48,602 nucleotides of DNA, taken from positions 1 through 48,602 of the forward strand of contig NZ_BAWO01000050.1 in the NCBI RefSeq assembly GCF_000632715.1. Reading direction: 5' to 3'. The DNA comes from Parageobacillus caldoxylosilyticus NBRC 107762 (lineage in GTDB: Bacteria > Bacillota > Bacilli > Bacillales > Anoxybacillaceae). Made by a program: the position numbers and the translations under genes. The notes under the pieces are model-generated. The model was not told where the DNA came from and did no database searches. It saw only the letters and a list, made by a program, of their open reading frames with translations. Below, piece after piece: positions 1-7,851 of the stretch. Position 1 is the stretch's first letter; each line of letters starts with the position of its first letter.

Positions 1-50
1 GGACAAAAGCCCGGGAGGATATCGTTTCGATATTTCTTCGCGGCTTTTTT
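1..50 (+). ncRNA. guanidine-I (ykkC) riboswitch, 3' end with terminator; 5' part outside the window
   Basis: Bases 3-18 (ACAAAAGCCCGGGAGG) match the highly conserved 3' segment of the ykkC/guanidine-I aptamer. A terminator can form from AAAAGCC (5-11) with GGCTTTT (42-48), enclosing a GATATCG/CGATATT hairpin (18-24/28-34). The terminator's left arm is therefore part of the aptamer core. Guanidine binding would hold that arm and allow read-through into the exporter gene at 76. Family knowledge: SugE/Gdx guanidine exporters are a classic target of this class. Confidence 0.85.
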
Positions 51-75
51 ATTTTGCAACAAAGGAGTGACGAAC

Positions 76-396
76 ATGGCCTGGGTATACTTAGTCATTG
101 CCGGCATTTTCGAAGTGGTATGGGCGGTCGCGTTAAAATATACGATGGGATTTACACGGCTTGTGCCGTCCATCATTACGGTTTTCGGTGCGCTTGCCAG
201 CTTTTATTTTTTGTCGATGGCGACAAAAACGCTGCCAATCGGAACCGCCTATGCCGTATGGACGGGAATCGGGGCGATGGGGGCGGTTATTATCGGCATG
301 CTGTTTTTAAACGAGCCGGTCAATGCGCCGAGAATGGTCTTTTTATTGTTCATTCTTGTCGGGATCATCGGGTTGAAGTTCACGTCGGGGCAGTAA
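76..396 (+). CDS. sugE: SMR-family guanidinium exporter, SugE/Gdx type
   Basis: A 106-residue protein with four predicted membrane helices, the standard small multidrug resistance size. It carries the conserved membrane-embedded glutamate near the N-terminus (AGIFEVVWAVALKY, about residue 12) that couples proton antiport to export. The motif around WTGIGAMGAV is typical of the SugE/Gdx branch, which exports guanidinium rather than broad drugs. The start chosen is the ATG at 76 because AAAGGAG (60-66) lies 9 bases upstream; an in-frame GTG at 67 is too close to that site. It sits directly behind a guanidine-I riboswitch, which supports the substrate. It probably works as a dual-topology dimer in the cytoplasmic membrane. 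Confidence 0.9.
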   Translation: MAWVYLVIAGIFEVVWAVALKYTMGFTRLVPSIITVFGALASFYFLSMATKTLPIGTAYAVWTGIGAMGAVIIGMLFLNEPVNAPRMVFLLFILVGIIGLKFTSGQ

Positions 397-430
397 AAAA
401 AGCAGGGGAGGGGAGCCCCCTTGCTTTTTT
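394..430. terminator. bidirectional intrinsic terminator between sugE and the convergent chimeric gene
   Basis: An A-run followed by GCAGGGG pairs with CCCCCTTGC and a T-run. The element lies between two convergent stop codons and has A and T tracts on either side, so it can serve both strands. Confidence 0.8.
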
Positions 431-431
431 A

Positions 432-2033
432 TTAATCATTGCTGGCAGGAAGTGAAACATACCAATTCTCATTTAGATAAGATACAATTACCGTTTTTAA
501 CGTTACTGTCAATTGTTTCGGCATTTTGTTCATTCCTTCTAGCATCGTATTTCTTTTTATGTTGTACATCATGGTGTTTCTGTCATAGTGAATGATCGGT
601 GTCTCTGAAAAGTCTTTTTTGTTTATTGTGTAAACGCGCTGTTTTTCGTCGCTTACTTCGAAATACATATATGAATAAGTGTTTTCTTCTTCCTCTAATA
701 TGCCTGCTTGTTTTCTTTTATCTAATCTTAACTGATGAAGCGTAAGAGTACTTCCTTTATAGCGAAGAGAAATCGGTTGTTTTTCCAATTCGTCCACAGA
801 GAATGTCAGAGATTGATTTGGGAATTCCGTTCTTTCGATCCCGCGAAATACAAGCGTATATGTTCCTTTTGATGAAAACGGGAGGAACGAATAGCGCCAG
901 CGGACGACATCTGGATGTCGGGAAGGAAGTTCTTCTTTATAAACAAATACCGTACTTTTGGACGTTTCGATGTTCCATCTTGGTAAAGTTGTTGCGACAA
1001 TATTTCCATTGCTATCGACAATATCAAATAGCGGCTGATAAAACATTTGGTCACCAAGCCAGTATTCTGGGTGGCTTTTTAGCCGTTCTTTTCCTTTCTC
1101 TGTCCAAGACGTTTCTAACTCAATGCTTGTTAATGTAGGAGAATGGACGAGATTTTTTATGGTGACTTGCAATCCGTCTTTTGTTACATACGTTTTATCG
1201 ATCGGGATGGTTTTTGTAGCCATCATGCTTTTGTTCATATTAACTGGAATTTTAAGTTTCCATTCTCCTTCGACCGTACCGATTTGATGGATATCGATAT
1301 GAATAAAAAGCTGCTTTGCCTCGCGGGCTTTATCGTTTAACTCGAACATAATATCGGCGTAATGACCGTGAGGGAATACTCGATCAATAGATTGGGAAAC
1401 CATTCTCCCCGTTTTTGTTTTATATGTCGTATTGGTGGATACGATCTCCCCTTTCTCGTTTGTAATGTAAAATGCGTCTAGGCCCTTCACAAAATACATT
1501 GTTCGTTCTGGTCCCAATTGATTTTTTTCAAAAAGAATAGTTGGGTCAATCAATTTCCCGTTTTTGTCTTTAAGGCTATACGTAAAGATAAGACGATTCG
1601 TATCCGCCATTACTTCTTTGATTCTAAACGTAATACCGTGATCGGTGACAGCGGCTTTTGTTTGTTGCGAGAATCCTTCTTTTGCGGCGGTTTGCAAGCC
1701 TTTATCCAGTTCAGGGCGGATGAAAAAGGATTTCATGTAGGCGGCGAATGTCGGAGAAATATAAGCTCCCGTTGAAATCCCGATGACGACGGAAGCGGCA
1801 GCAACCGCTAGCCATTTTCGCCATTTCGTCTGACGTGTGAGTTTTGGATGTTGTTGCTTTTCCGTTTGGTAAGGAAGTTCTTTGGCAAAAACAAAAATGC
1901 TTTCCGGAACGGGGATATGAAAGCCAGGCTGTTGGGAGGCCAGTTCTACCATTTGCTTCACCATCGCATCATATCCGTGATCTCCTTCGGTTCGCTCCGA
2001 GGTAAAAATTACCGCGTAATATGGCTTTTCCAT
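432..2033 (-). CDS. chimeric protein: N-terminal ABM-domain fragment joined to an anti-sigma-like DUF4179 membrane protein
   Basis: A 533-residue protein starting at the ATG with AAGGGGG upstream; the longer frame to 2279 only runs into eamA. Residues 1-37 (MEKPYYAVIFTSERTEGDHG and following) look like the start of a small antibiotic-biosynthesis-monooxygenase protein of the Bacillus YqjZ type. From about residue 38 (HIPVPESIFVFAKEL) the sequence becomes an anti-sigma-type protein: a basic cytoplasmic stretch, one membrane helix (about residues 72-92, LAVAAASVVIGISTGAYI), then a long extracytoplasmic DUF4179 domain and a C-terminal DUF5643-like region. Such anti-sigma genes normally follow an ECF sigma gene; none is present here. 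I infer a deletion that removed most of the ABM gene, the sigma factor and the anti-sigma start. The gene lies 11 bases behind eamA and is probably co-transcribed with it. Whether the fusion is functional is unknown. Confidence 0.75.
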   Translation of the reverse strand: MEKPYYAVIFTSERTEGDHGYDAMVKQMVELASQQPGFHIPVPESIFVFAKELPYQTEKQQHPKLTRQTKWRKWLAVAAASVVIGISTGAYISPTFAAYMKSFFIRPELDKGLQTAAKEGFSQQTKAAVTDHGITFRIKEVMADTNRLIFTYSLKDKNGKLIDPTILFEKNQLGPERTMYFVKGLDAFYITNEKGEIVSTNTTYKTKTGRMVSQSIDRVFPHGHYADIMFELNDKAREAKQLFIHIDIHQIGTVEGEWKLKIPVNMNKSMMATKTIPIDKTYVTKDGLQVTIKNLVHSPTLTSIELETSWTEKGKERLKSHPEYWLGDQMFYQPLFDIVDSNGNIVATTLPRWNIETSKSTVFVYKEELPSRHPDVVRWRYSFLPFSSKGTYTLVFRGIERTEFPNQSLTFSVDELEKQPISLRYKGSTLTLHQLRLDKRKQAGILEEEENTYSYMYFEVSDEKQRVYTINKKDFSETPIIHYDRNTMMYNIKRNTMLEGMNKMPKQLTVTLKTVIVSYLNENWYVSLPASND

Positions 2034-2044
2034 CGTTTTCCCCC

Positions 2045-2935
2045 TTATCCTTTTATGTACTCTTGCCGCTTCACGTTGATTTTGACATCTGACAAGAGGA
2101 AAATGCTTGTTAAAATAATGGCTAATCCGCCGAGCATGCCAATCGTGATTTTTTCGTGAAGGAAAATCATTCCCCAGATGACACCGAAAACAGGTACAAG
2201 AAAGGTAACGCTTAACGTTTTGGTTGGCCCAACGTTTGCTAGTAAGTAAAAATAAAATAAGTAAGCGATCGCCGTGCAAAAAACGGCCAGTCCCAATACC
2301 GAATATATGACGAGCGGCGATACTGGTTTCGTTGGAATAGCGAAGGCTGCCAACGGAATGAGCACAGCAGCGGCGCCTAGTTGCTGCCCAATCGACAACG
2401 ATAAGGAAGAAACTCCCGTAAATGCCTTTTTAGCATATACACCGCCGCATCCGTATGAGAACGCGGCCAAAATCGACAGCAACGCAGAAAAAACGGTCTG
2501 CGTTGACAGTGGAACGGGGCTCCAGCCGACTAGCGCAAACACGCCGACAGTGCCGAGGGCGATGCCGATCCACTTTTTTGCATAAAGCGGCTCATGAAGA
2601 AACCATCGCGAAACAAGCGCGGTAAACAACGGAGTGGTCGAATTCAAGATGGCCGCTACGGAAGCAGGTAAATGCAGCGTGGCAGCGGCAATGAGCGTAA
2701 ACGGAATTGCCGCATTCAGCGCTCCGACGATGAGATATTCCTTCCAATAAGCTTTCAGCTCTACGCTTTTTTTGAACATCCATACATACAATAACAGCAA
2801 GATGCCGGCAATAAGTACGCGCAGCTCGATCGTAAGCACAGGTCCGATGGCAGGGGCAGAGATGCGCATAAATAAAAAAGAGGCTCCCCATAAAGCCGCA
2901 AGCAGAAAAAGAGCAGCAATTTCTTTGGTATTCAT
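2045..2935 (-). CDS. EamA/DMT-family transporter
   Basis: A 296-residue integral membrane protein of the drug/metabolite transporter superfamily. It shows about ten hydrophobic segments in two EamA repeats. The first contains ALWGASFLFMRISAP and the second the typical PVFGVIWGMIFLHEKIT near the C-terminus. The length is normal for the family. The ATG is preceded by GGGGAGAG. Substrates of individual family members cannot be read from sequence; amino acids, nucleotides and metabolites are all known. It is the first gene of a two-gene minus-strand unit with the chimeric gene downstream. Confidence 0.85.
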   Translation of the reverse strand: MNTKEIAALFLLAALWGASFLFMRISAPAIGPVLTIELRVLIAGILLLLYVWMFKKSVELKAYWKEYLIVGALNAAIPFTLIAAATLHLPASVAAILNSTTPLFTALVSRWFLHEPLYAKKWIGIALGTVGVFALVGWSPVPLSTQTVFSALLSILAAFSYGCGGVYAKKAFTGVSSLSLSIGQQLGAAAVLIPLAAFAIPTKPVSPLVIYSVLGLAVFCTAIAYLFYFYLLANVGPTKTLSVTFLVPVFGVIWGMIFLHEKITIGMLGGLAIILTSIFLLSDVKINVKRQEYIKG

Positions 2936-3004
2936 ATTTGTCTCTCCCCAATGAATTTTTTCTGAATTATATCATATTTTTTATATTGGCACAGAAAATA
3001 TGGA

Positions 3005-3088
3005 TTGACAATGGTGATCATTACTCATGATATTTATTTATAAGAGAGCAGTTTTTGGTTGACAATATAGATAAGGATTGAATATCAT
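3005..3088 (+). promoter_or_regulatory. two promoter-like signals upstream of the manganese riboswitch
   Basis: The first candidate is TTGACA at 3005-3010 with TGATAT at 3028-3033 (17-base spacer). The second is TTGACA at 3059-3064 with TATCAT at 3083-3088 (18-base spacer). An inverted repeat ATCAT-N5-ATGAT (3017-3031) overlaps the first candidate and could be an operator. The second is the better placed for the riboswitch transcript. Confidence 0.5.
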
Positions 3089-3117
3089 TAAATTGAAGGT
3101 AAATACATGTTTTCTTT

Positions 3118-3229
3118 GTTAAAGGGGAGTAGCTTTAACAACAAAGTCGTCAGTTCAGGGCAACACCCTCGGCTTTGTTGGCAACGGCAACGTTGTTAGC
3201 GAGACCTTTACCAATATTGGTAAAGGTCT
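3118..3229 (+). ncRNA. yybP-ykoY (Mn2+) riboswitch with terminator
   Basis: AAAGGGGAGTAGC at 3121-3133 is the conserved 5' strand of the yybP-ykoY class. It is followed by a variable arm, a GGCAAC loop and GCGAGACCTTTACC as the 3' strand. The 3' strand enters a perfect 28-base palindrome at 3202-3229 with a T-rich tail, the terminator. Mn2+ binding should free transcription. TerC/YkoY-family genes are classic members of this regulon, and one lies downstream at 3686. Confidence 0.92.
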
Positions 3230-3240
3230 GTTTTTATGAA

Positions 3241-3276
3241 AGGCCTTTACCAAATCGGTAAAGGTCTTTTATTTTT
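3241..3276 (+). terminator. second terminator hairpin, near-duplicate of the riboswitch terminator
   Basis: AGGCCTTTACC (3241-3251) pairs with GGTAAAGGTCT (3257-3267) and is followed by TTTTATTTTT. The stem is almost the same as that of the riboswitch terminator just upstream, so this is a tandem copy. Confidence 0.8.
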
Positions 3277-3294
3277 AATGAAAAAGAAGGGAGG

Positions 3295-3402
3295 ATGGAA
3301 GCCGATAGCAATGCCACACTTTCGGCGCGTAAGGCCATTCTAATTGAGGATTTGGATACAATACAAAGGTGGAGAAAAGTTATAGTAGGAGGGATCATAT
3401 GA
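3295..3402 (+). CDS. possible 35-residue leader ORF, uncertain
   Basis: An open frame runs from an ATG at 3295 (MEADSNATLSARKAILIED and on) to a TGA at 3400. It overlaps the DUF1232 start in the ATGA manner, which would permit coupled translation. The purine-rich AAGGGAGG is directly against the ATG, too close for good initiation. No homologue is recognised. It may be chance. Confidence 0.2.
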   Translation: MEADSNATLSARKAILIEDLDTIQRWRKVIVGGII

Positions 3403-3671
3403 GAAAATGGTGGAAACGGCTTCGTTTCATTGTGAAAATCCGCCGCTTCGCCCCATTTTTGCTTGAATTTTTCCGATCCCGAGAAGTGCCGATGCGGAAA
3501 AAAGCGTTCTCTGTTTTCTTGCTGCTCGCTTATGTCGCATTTCCGTTTGATCTCATTCCCGACTGGCTTGGCTTGTTTGGTATTATCGATGATATAACGG
3601 TGTTATTATTTATCCTTCAGCAAATCATCAAAATGGCTCCTTCCCATTTAAAAAATAAATACGGCGTGTAA
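3399..3671 (+). CDS. DUF1232 (YkvA-like) membrane protein
   Basis: A 90-residue protein with a basic N-terminus and a hydrophobic centre. It contains the hallmark YVAFPFDLIPDWLGLFGIIDD, the DUF1232 signature (P-x-D-L-I-P-D and a downstream D-D). The start is the ATG at 3399 behind AGGAGGG (3387-3393); a GTG at 3369 lacks a ribosome site. The biochemical role of the family is unknown. It lies inside the Mn2+-riboswitch unit and ends 14 bases before the TerC-family gene, so it may belong to the same metal response. That role is inferred from position only. Confidence 0.85.
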   Translation: MRKWWKRLRFIVKIRRFAPFLLEFFRSREVPMRKKAFSVFLLLAYVAFPFDLIPDWLGLFGIIDDITVLLFILQQIIKMAPSHLKNKYGV

Positions 3672-3685
3672 AGGAGGAATGGTAA

Positions 3686-4360
3686 GTGGAATTTTTAACA
3701 GCGCTTTTATCGATTGTTATTATTGATCTTGTATTGGCGGGCGACAATGCGATCGTCATTGGCTTGGCGGCGCGTAATTTGCCAAAGCACCAGCAAAAAA
3801 AGGCGGTTATTTGGGGGACAGTAGGTGCGGTGGTGATCCGCGCGCTTGCGACTTTGTTTGTCGTATGGCTATTAAAAGTTCCTGGATTGCTGTTAATTGG
3901 CGGTATCTTGCTTGTTTGGATTGCCTATAAGCTGCTTGTTGAGGAAAAAGGACATGATGTCGAAGCGGGAGGAAGCTTATGGGAAGCGATCCGCACAATT
4001 ATTATCGCCGATGCGTTAATGGGATTGGATAACGTGCTGGCAGTGGCTGGAGCAGCACATGACAGCTTCTTACTAGTCATACTTGGATTGATGATTTCCG
4101 TACCGATTATGGTATGGGGAAGCACGATCATTTTAAAATGGATCGAGCGTTTTCCGGTCATTATTACAATCGGGGCAGGGGTATTGGCTTGGACTGCGGC
4201 GAAAATGATTGTAGATGAGCCGTTTTTAGATCAGTACTTTGCCAATCCGATTGCCAAATACGGATTTGAAATTCTTGTCATCGCTGGGGTTATTGCCGCT
4301 GGCACGTTGAAAAAGAAGAAAAGTGAAAACAAATTAGAAACAAAAGCCGCCAACGGGTGA
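3686..4360 (+). CDS. TerC/YkoY-family membrane protein, probable Mn2+ exporter
   Basis: A 224-residue protein with about seven membrane helices. It has the TerC signature near the N-terminus (DLVLAGDNAIVIGLA, residues 13-27) and a second acidic membrane motif, ADALMGLDNVLAVAGAAHD (about residues 109-127); their aspartates are the proposed metal ligands. The GTG start is supported by AAGGAGG at 3671-3677, 8 bases upstream. Family members exoenzymatically metallate secreted proteins or export manganese, and they are controlled by yybP-ykoY riboswitches, as here. The stop codon lies inside the loop of the downstream terminator. The C-terminus is lysine-rich and cytoplasmic. Confidence 0.88.
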   Translation: MEFLTALLSIVIIDLVLAGDNAIVIGLAARNLPKHQQKKAVIWGTVGAVVIRALATLFVVWLLKVPGLLLIGGILLVWIAYKLLVEEKGHDVEAGGSLWEAIRTIIIADALMGLDNVLAVAGAAHDSFLLVILGLMISVPIMVWGSTIILKWIERFPVIITIGAGVLAWTAAKMIVDEPFLDQYFANPIAKYGFEILVIAGVIAAGTLKKKKSENKLETKAANG

Positions 4361-4373
4361 TTGGCGGCTTTTG
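4342..4373. terminator. bidirectional terminator between the TerC-family gene and nrdB
   Basis: AAAAGCCGCCAA and TTGGCGGCTTTT form a 12-bp stem around a 7-base loop that contains the TerC-family stop codon. The flanking A and T tracts let it serve both convergent genes. Confidence 0.88.
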
Positions 4374-4374
4374 C

Positions 4375-5415
4375 TTATAACTCATCAAATCCGTTATCGA
4401 TATTCACTTTTGTATATTGCCGTGATTTTTGTTCAAAGAAATCGGATTTGCCAAGGTCGACTTCTTCATACGCTTTAATCCAGCGCAATGGATTGGTTCG
4501 ATAGCCGTCAAACGGACGGTCAAAGCCAAGCTGATGGGCGCGGACGTTGGCATAAAATTTAATGTAGGCGCTTAAATCGTACATATCAATGCCATCGATA
4601 TCGTTGCCGATAATGTAATTGGCCCATTCGATTTCCAGCTCGGCCGCTTTAACGAACGTTTCCCGCACGAATTCAGCGAGCTGAGGAGTATTGTATTCTT
4701 GGTATTCGTTCAGTACTTCTTTAAAAATTTTCGCGAACAGATCGACATGGATATGTTCGTCCCGATTGATATAATTAATCATCGTGCTTGTCGCGACCAT
4801 TTTTTGATTGCGCGCCAAATTGTAAAAGAAAGCAAACCCGGAGTAGAAAAACAATCCTTCTAAAATCACGTCATAGACAATCGATTTTAATAAGTTTTCG
4901 ACGTTCGGATTTTCGGCAAACGCTTTGTAGCCGTTCGTGACAAAATCGTTTCGCTTGCGCAAAATCGGCTCATTCCGCCAAAATTCAAACACTTCGTCCT
5001 GTTTTTGTTTCGGCACAAGGCTTGAAAGCACGTAAGAATACGAATGGTTATGAATGACTTCCTGCTGGGCAAGCATGATCATGAGCGCGTTAATGCTCGA
5101 ATCGGTAATATAATCGGCGACCCTGCCGGCGTAATCGGTTTGAATGCTGTCAAGCAGGGCGAGCAGGCCGATAATTTTCAAAAACGCGTCTTGCTCGCGC
5201 TCTGTTAGCAATGGAAATTGCTTGACATCTTGCGACATATTGATTTCAAATGGCGTCCAAAAGTTGGCCAGCATCCGTTTATATTTGGCGTACGCCCACG
5301 GGTAGGCGACATCGTCCCAGTTCAGGACGTTTGAGCATTTACCGTTAATGATGCGTGTCGAGCGGTTGGGCGCTTCCGGGTCCATGATGACTCTTTTCGT
5401 TAATGCATGTGCCAT
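4375..5415 (-). CDS. nrdB: ribonucleoside-diphosphate reductase, class I beta (R2) subunit
   Basis: A 346-residue ferritin-like subunit that makes the radical for deoxyribonucleotide synthesis. All six carboxylate/histidine metal ligands can be placed: D89, E119, H122, E186, E220 and H223. Tyr126 has the E+7 spacing of the radical tyrosine (Y122 in E. coli R2), so it is a tyrosyl-radical enzyme and not a class Ic type. It lies 12 bases behind nrdA in one transcription unit and ends at a bidirectional terminator. Regulation comes from the nrdA leader, with NrdR boxes and a cobalamin riboswitch. Its length is close to the usual family size. Confidence 0.95.
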   Translation of the reverse strand: MAHALTKRVIMDPEAPNRSTRIINGKCSNVLNWDDVAYPWAYAKYKRMLANFWTPFEINMSQDVKQFPLLTEREQDAFLKIIGLLALLDSIQTDYAGRVADYITDSSINALMIMLAQQEVIHNHSYSYVLSSLVPKQKQDEVFEFWRNEPILRKRNDFVTNGYKAFAENPNVENLLKSIVYDVILEGLFFYSGFAFFYNLARNQKMVATSTMINYINRDEHIHVDLFAKIFKEVLNEYQEYNTPQLAEFVRETFVKAAELEIEWANYIIGNDIDGIDMYDLSAYIKFYANVRAHQLGFDRPFDGYRTNPLRWIKAYEEVDLGKSDFFEQKSRQYTKVNIDNGFDEL

Positions 5416-5427
5416 GTTTTGTCCCCC

Positions 5428-7713
5428 TTAACTTGCGCATGATTCGCATTCAGTGATCGTACTGGAAGTAGAACGGATGTAATAGGTTGTTTTTAGTCCT
5501 GACTTCCAGGCGGTGAGATGAAGGCCTAACAGTTCTCTTGCTTTAATCGTGTTCATGACGTAAAAGTTGAACGAAATCGCCTGGTCGATATGGCGTTGGC
5601 GAGCTGCGTTCTGCTTGATGCTCCAATGCTGATCGATATGGTACGCCGATTTATAGTACCATGTTGTTTTTTCATTTAAATCAGGTGCAGTGACCGGGAT
5701 TTTGTAATCTTTCTTTTCTTCGGCGTACACTTTTGAAAAGATCGGATCAATGCTTGCGGTGCTGCCGGCGATAATCGACGTTGAGGCGTTTGGCGCAACC
5801 GCCAGGACGTAACCGTTGCGCATGCCGTGTTTGGCGACTTGTTTTTTCAGCGTGTCCCAGTCGACATTATCGTTGCGACGGTAGCCTCGTTTGTCAAAAT
5901 AGGCGCCCGTCTGCCATTCAGACCCTGGAAACGCCGGATAGCTTCCTTTTTCTTTCGCAAGCTCCATGCTCGCTTTGATGGCTAAGTAAGCAATTTTTTC
6001 GTACAGCTTGTCCGCATATTCAACTGCTTCATCCGATTCCCAGCGAACGCCTTTTAACGCAAGCAAATGGTGCCAGCCGAACGTGCCAAGCCCGACGGCG
6101 CGGTATTTTTGATTGGTAAGCTGCGCTTGCAGGACAGGAATGTTGTTTAAGTCAATGACGTTGTCAAGCATGCGCATTTGAATTGGAATGAGCCGCTCGA
6201 GCACATCGTCGGTGACGGCGCGGGCAAGATTGATGGACGACAAATTGCAGACGACAAAATCGCCCGGGATTTTTTCAATGATGACCTTTCCGTCCTTTGT
6301 ATATTGCTTTTCTACGACGGTTGGGCTTTGGTTTTGCGCGATTTCCGTACAAAGGTTGCTGCAGTAAATCATGCCAAGATGCGCGTTCGGGTTTTTCCGG
6401 TTCACTTCATCACGGTAAAACATAAACGGTGTCCCTGACTCTAGTTGGCTGCGCATAATGCTTTTCATGATTTCAATTGCCGGTACTTTTTCTTTAGAAA
6501 GTCGCGCTTCTTGAACACATTGCCAGTATTTTTCGCGGAAGCTGCCGCGCCCTTTTTCTTCATCATAAAAGTCCTCCAGGCTAAATCCCATCACTTTCCG
6601 CACTTCATGCGGGTCAAACAAATACCAATCGCCGCGCTTTTCCACTTGCTCCATAAACAAATCAGGAATGCAGACGCCCGTAAATAAATCGTGCGTTCTC
6701 ATCCGTTCGTCGCCGTTATTTAATTTCGCGTCCAAAAAGGCGAAAATATCTTTATGCCACACGTCTAAGTAAACGGAAATCGCGCCTTTGCGCTGCCCTA
6801 ATTGATCGACGCTGACGGCGGTGTTATTGAGCTGCTTCATCCATGGAATCACGCCGGAGGAAACGCCTTTAAAGCCCTTGATGTCGCTGCCGCGGCTTCT
6901 GATTTTGCCAAGATAGACGCCGATTCCCCCGCCCGATTTCGAAAGGTTGGCGATATCGGTATTGCTGTCGTAAATGCTTTGCAGGCTGTCATCGACCGTA
7001 TCGACAAAGCAGCTTGACAGTTGTCCACAGCGTTTGCCGGCGTTTGCCAAAGTCGGTGTGGCAACGGTCATGTACAAGTTGCTTAACGCCCAGTACGCTT
7101 CTTGGATAAGGGCAAGACGTCGCTGTTTTGGCTCTTTGGCCATTAGCGTCATTGCGATGATAAGAAACCGCTCTTGCGGAAGCTCATATAAGTTGCGTTC
7201 GTAGTCGCGGGCAAGGTAGCGATCGGCAAGTGTGCGCAAGCCGATATAGGCAAACAGCTTGTCTTTTTCCGGATCGATAAGTTTGGCGAGTTCCGTGATT
7301 TCTTCTTTTGTATAATCTTCCAAAAGGAAACGATGATACACTCCCTTTGCGACAAGTGTAGCAATTAAATCATAAAGGCTGCCGTAGCGTTGCGTTTCAT
7401 CGTATCCGCGCTGCTTTGCTGCTTCTTTGTATAATTGTTCTAAATAAATGCGGGCGCAGACAAATGTCCATTCCGGTTCCGTTTCGCTAATATAGGAAAG
7501 TCCCTCTAGTATGAGATAATGAAAGAGCTGCTCGACAGACATGACCTTTTTATGTTCGATCAAGCGGATGATGCGTTCGGTATAGTCGTCTGTCCGTAAG
7601 TGTGGAAAATCGTTTGTCATGCGGCGGATAAAGGAAATGAGTTTCTCGCGGGAAAATGGCTCCGCTTGTCCATTTTCTTTCGTAATCATCGTATTGCTTG
7701 TTTGCAACGCCAT
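5428..7713 (-). CDS. nrdA: ribonucleoside-diphosphate reductase, class I alpha (R1) subunit
   Basis: A 761-residue catalytic subunit that reduces ribonucleoside diphosphates. It has an N-terminal ATP-cone (roughly residues 8-95) for allosteric control. The 10-stranded barrel carries the redox cysteine in KRCGQLSSCF, the active-site N-x-C-x-E in CSNLCTEIA and the partner cysteine in VVCNLSSINLA. The C-terminus ends CESCAS, with the thioredoxin-reducible pair at C756 and C759. The start is the ATG at 7713 with AAGGAGGAG upstream; a longer frame to 7758 runs back through the riboswitch terminator. It is co-transcribed with nrdB. No nrdI or nrdH lies nearby, consistent with class Ia organisation. 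Confidence 0.95.
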   Translation of the reverse strand: MALQTSNTMITKENGQAEPFSREKLISFIRRMTNDFPHLRTDDYTERIIRLIEHKKVMSVEQLFHYLILEGLSYISETEPEWTFVCARIYLEQLYKEAAKQRGYDETQRYGSLYDLIATLVAKGVYHRFLLEDYTKEEITELAKLIDPEKDKLFAYIGLRTLADRYLARDYERNLYELPQERFLIIAMTLMAKEPKQRRLALIQEAYWALSNLYMTVATPTLANAGKRCGQLSSCFVDTVDDSLQSIYDSNTDIANLSKSGGGIGVYLGKIRSRGSDIKGFKGVSSGVIPWMKQLNNTAVSVDQLGQRKGAISVYLDVWHKDIFAFLDAKLNNGDERMRTHDLFTGVCIPDLFMEQVEKRGDWYLFDPHEVRKVMGFSLEDFYDEEKGRGSFREKYWQCVQEARLSKEKVPAIEIMKSIMRSQLESGTPFMFYRDEVNRKNPNAHLGMIYCSNLCTEIAQNQSPTVVEKQYTKDGKVIIEKIPGDFVVCNLSSINLARAVTDDVLERLIPIQMRMLDNVIDLNNIPVLQAQLTNQKYRAVGLGTFGWHHLLALKGVRWESDEAVEYADKLYEKIAYLAIKASMELAKEKGSYPAFPGSEWQTGAYFDKRGYRRNDNVDWDTLKKQVAKHGMRNGYVLAVAPNASTSIIAGSTASIDPIFSKVYAEEKKDYKIPVTAPDLNEKTTWYYKSAYHIDQHWSIKQNAARQRHIDQAISFNFYVMNTIKARELLGLHLTAWKSGLKTTYYIRSTSSTITECESCAS

Positions 7714-7735
7714 CGTTTTCTCCTCCTTATCGTCC

Positions 7736-7774
7736 ATAAAAAAATCCACTCGGGTCAACGAGTGGATGAAACGA
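7736..7774 (-). terminator. riboswitch-controlled terminator in the nrdA leader
   Basis: Read on the minus strand, ATCCACTCG pairs with CGAGTGGAT (plus coordinates 7744-7767), followed by a run of about seven T residues, immediately before the nrdA ribosome site. Its left arm overlaps TCGTTTCATC (7765-7774), which can instead pair with GATGAAACGA (7811-7820) as an antiterminator. That antiterminator strand can also pair with CGTTTCAT (7840-7847). Confidence 0.8.
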
Positions 7775-7851
7775 CAGCATAAAAAGGGCAGGGGAATCCC
7801 TTTTCCACCATCGTTTCATCTTCCCGCTCCCCGGAGAACATGAAACGCAAC

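Noticed and set aside
2034-2279. Extension of the chimeric gene to a 615-residue protein
   Set aside because: It overlaps eamA and has no ribosome site; the ATG at 2033 has AAGGGGG upstream.
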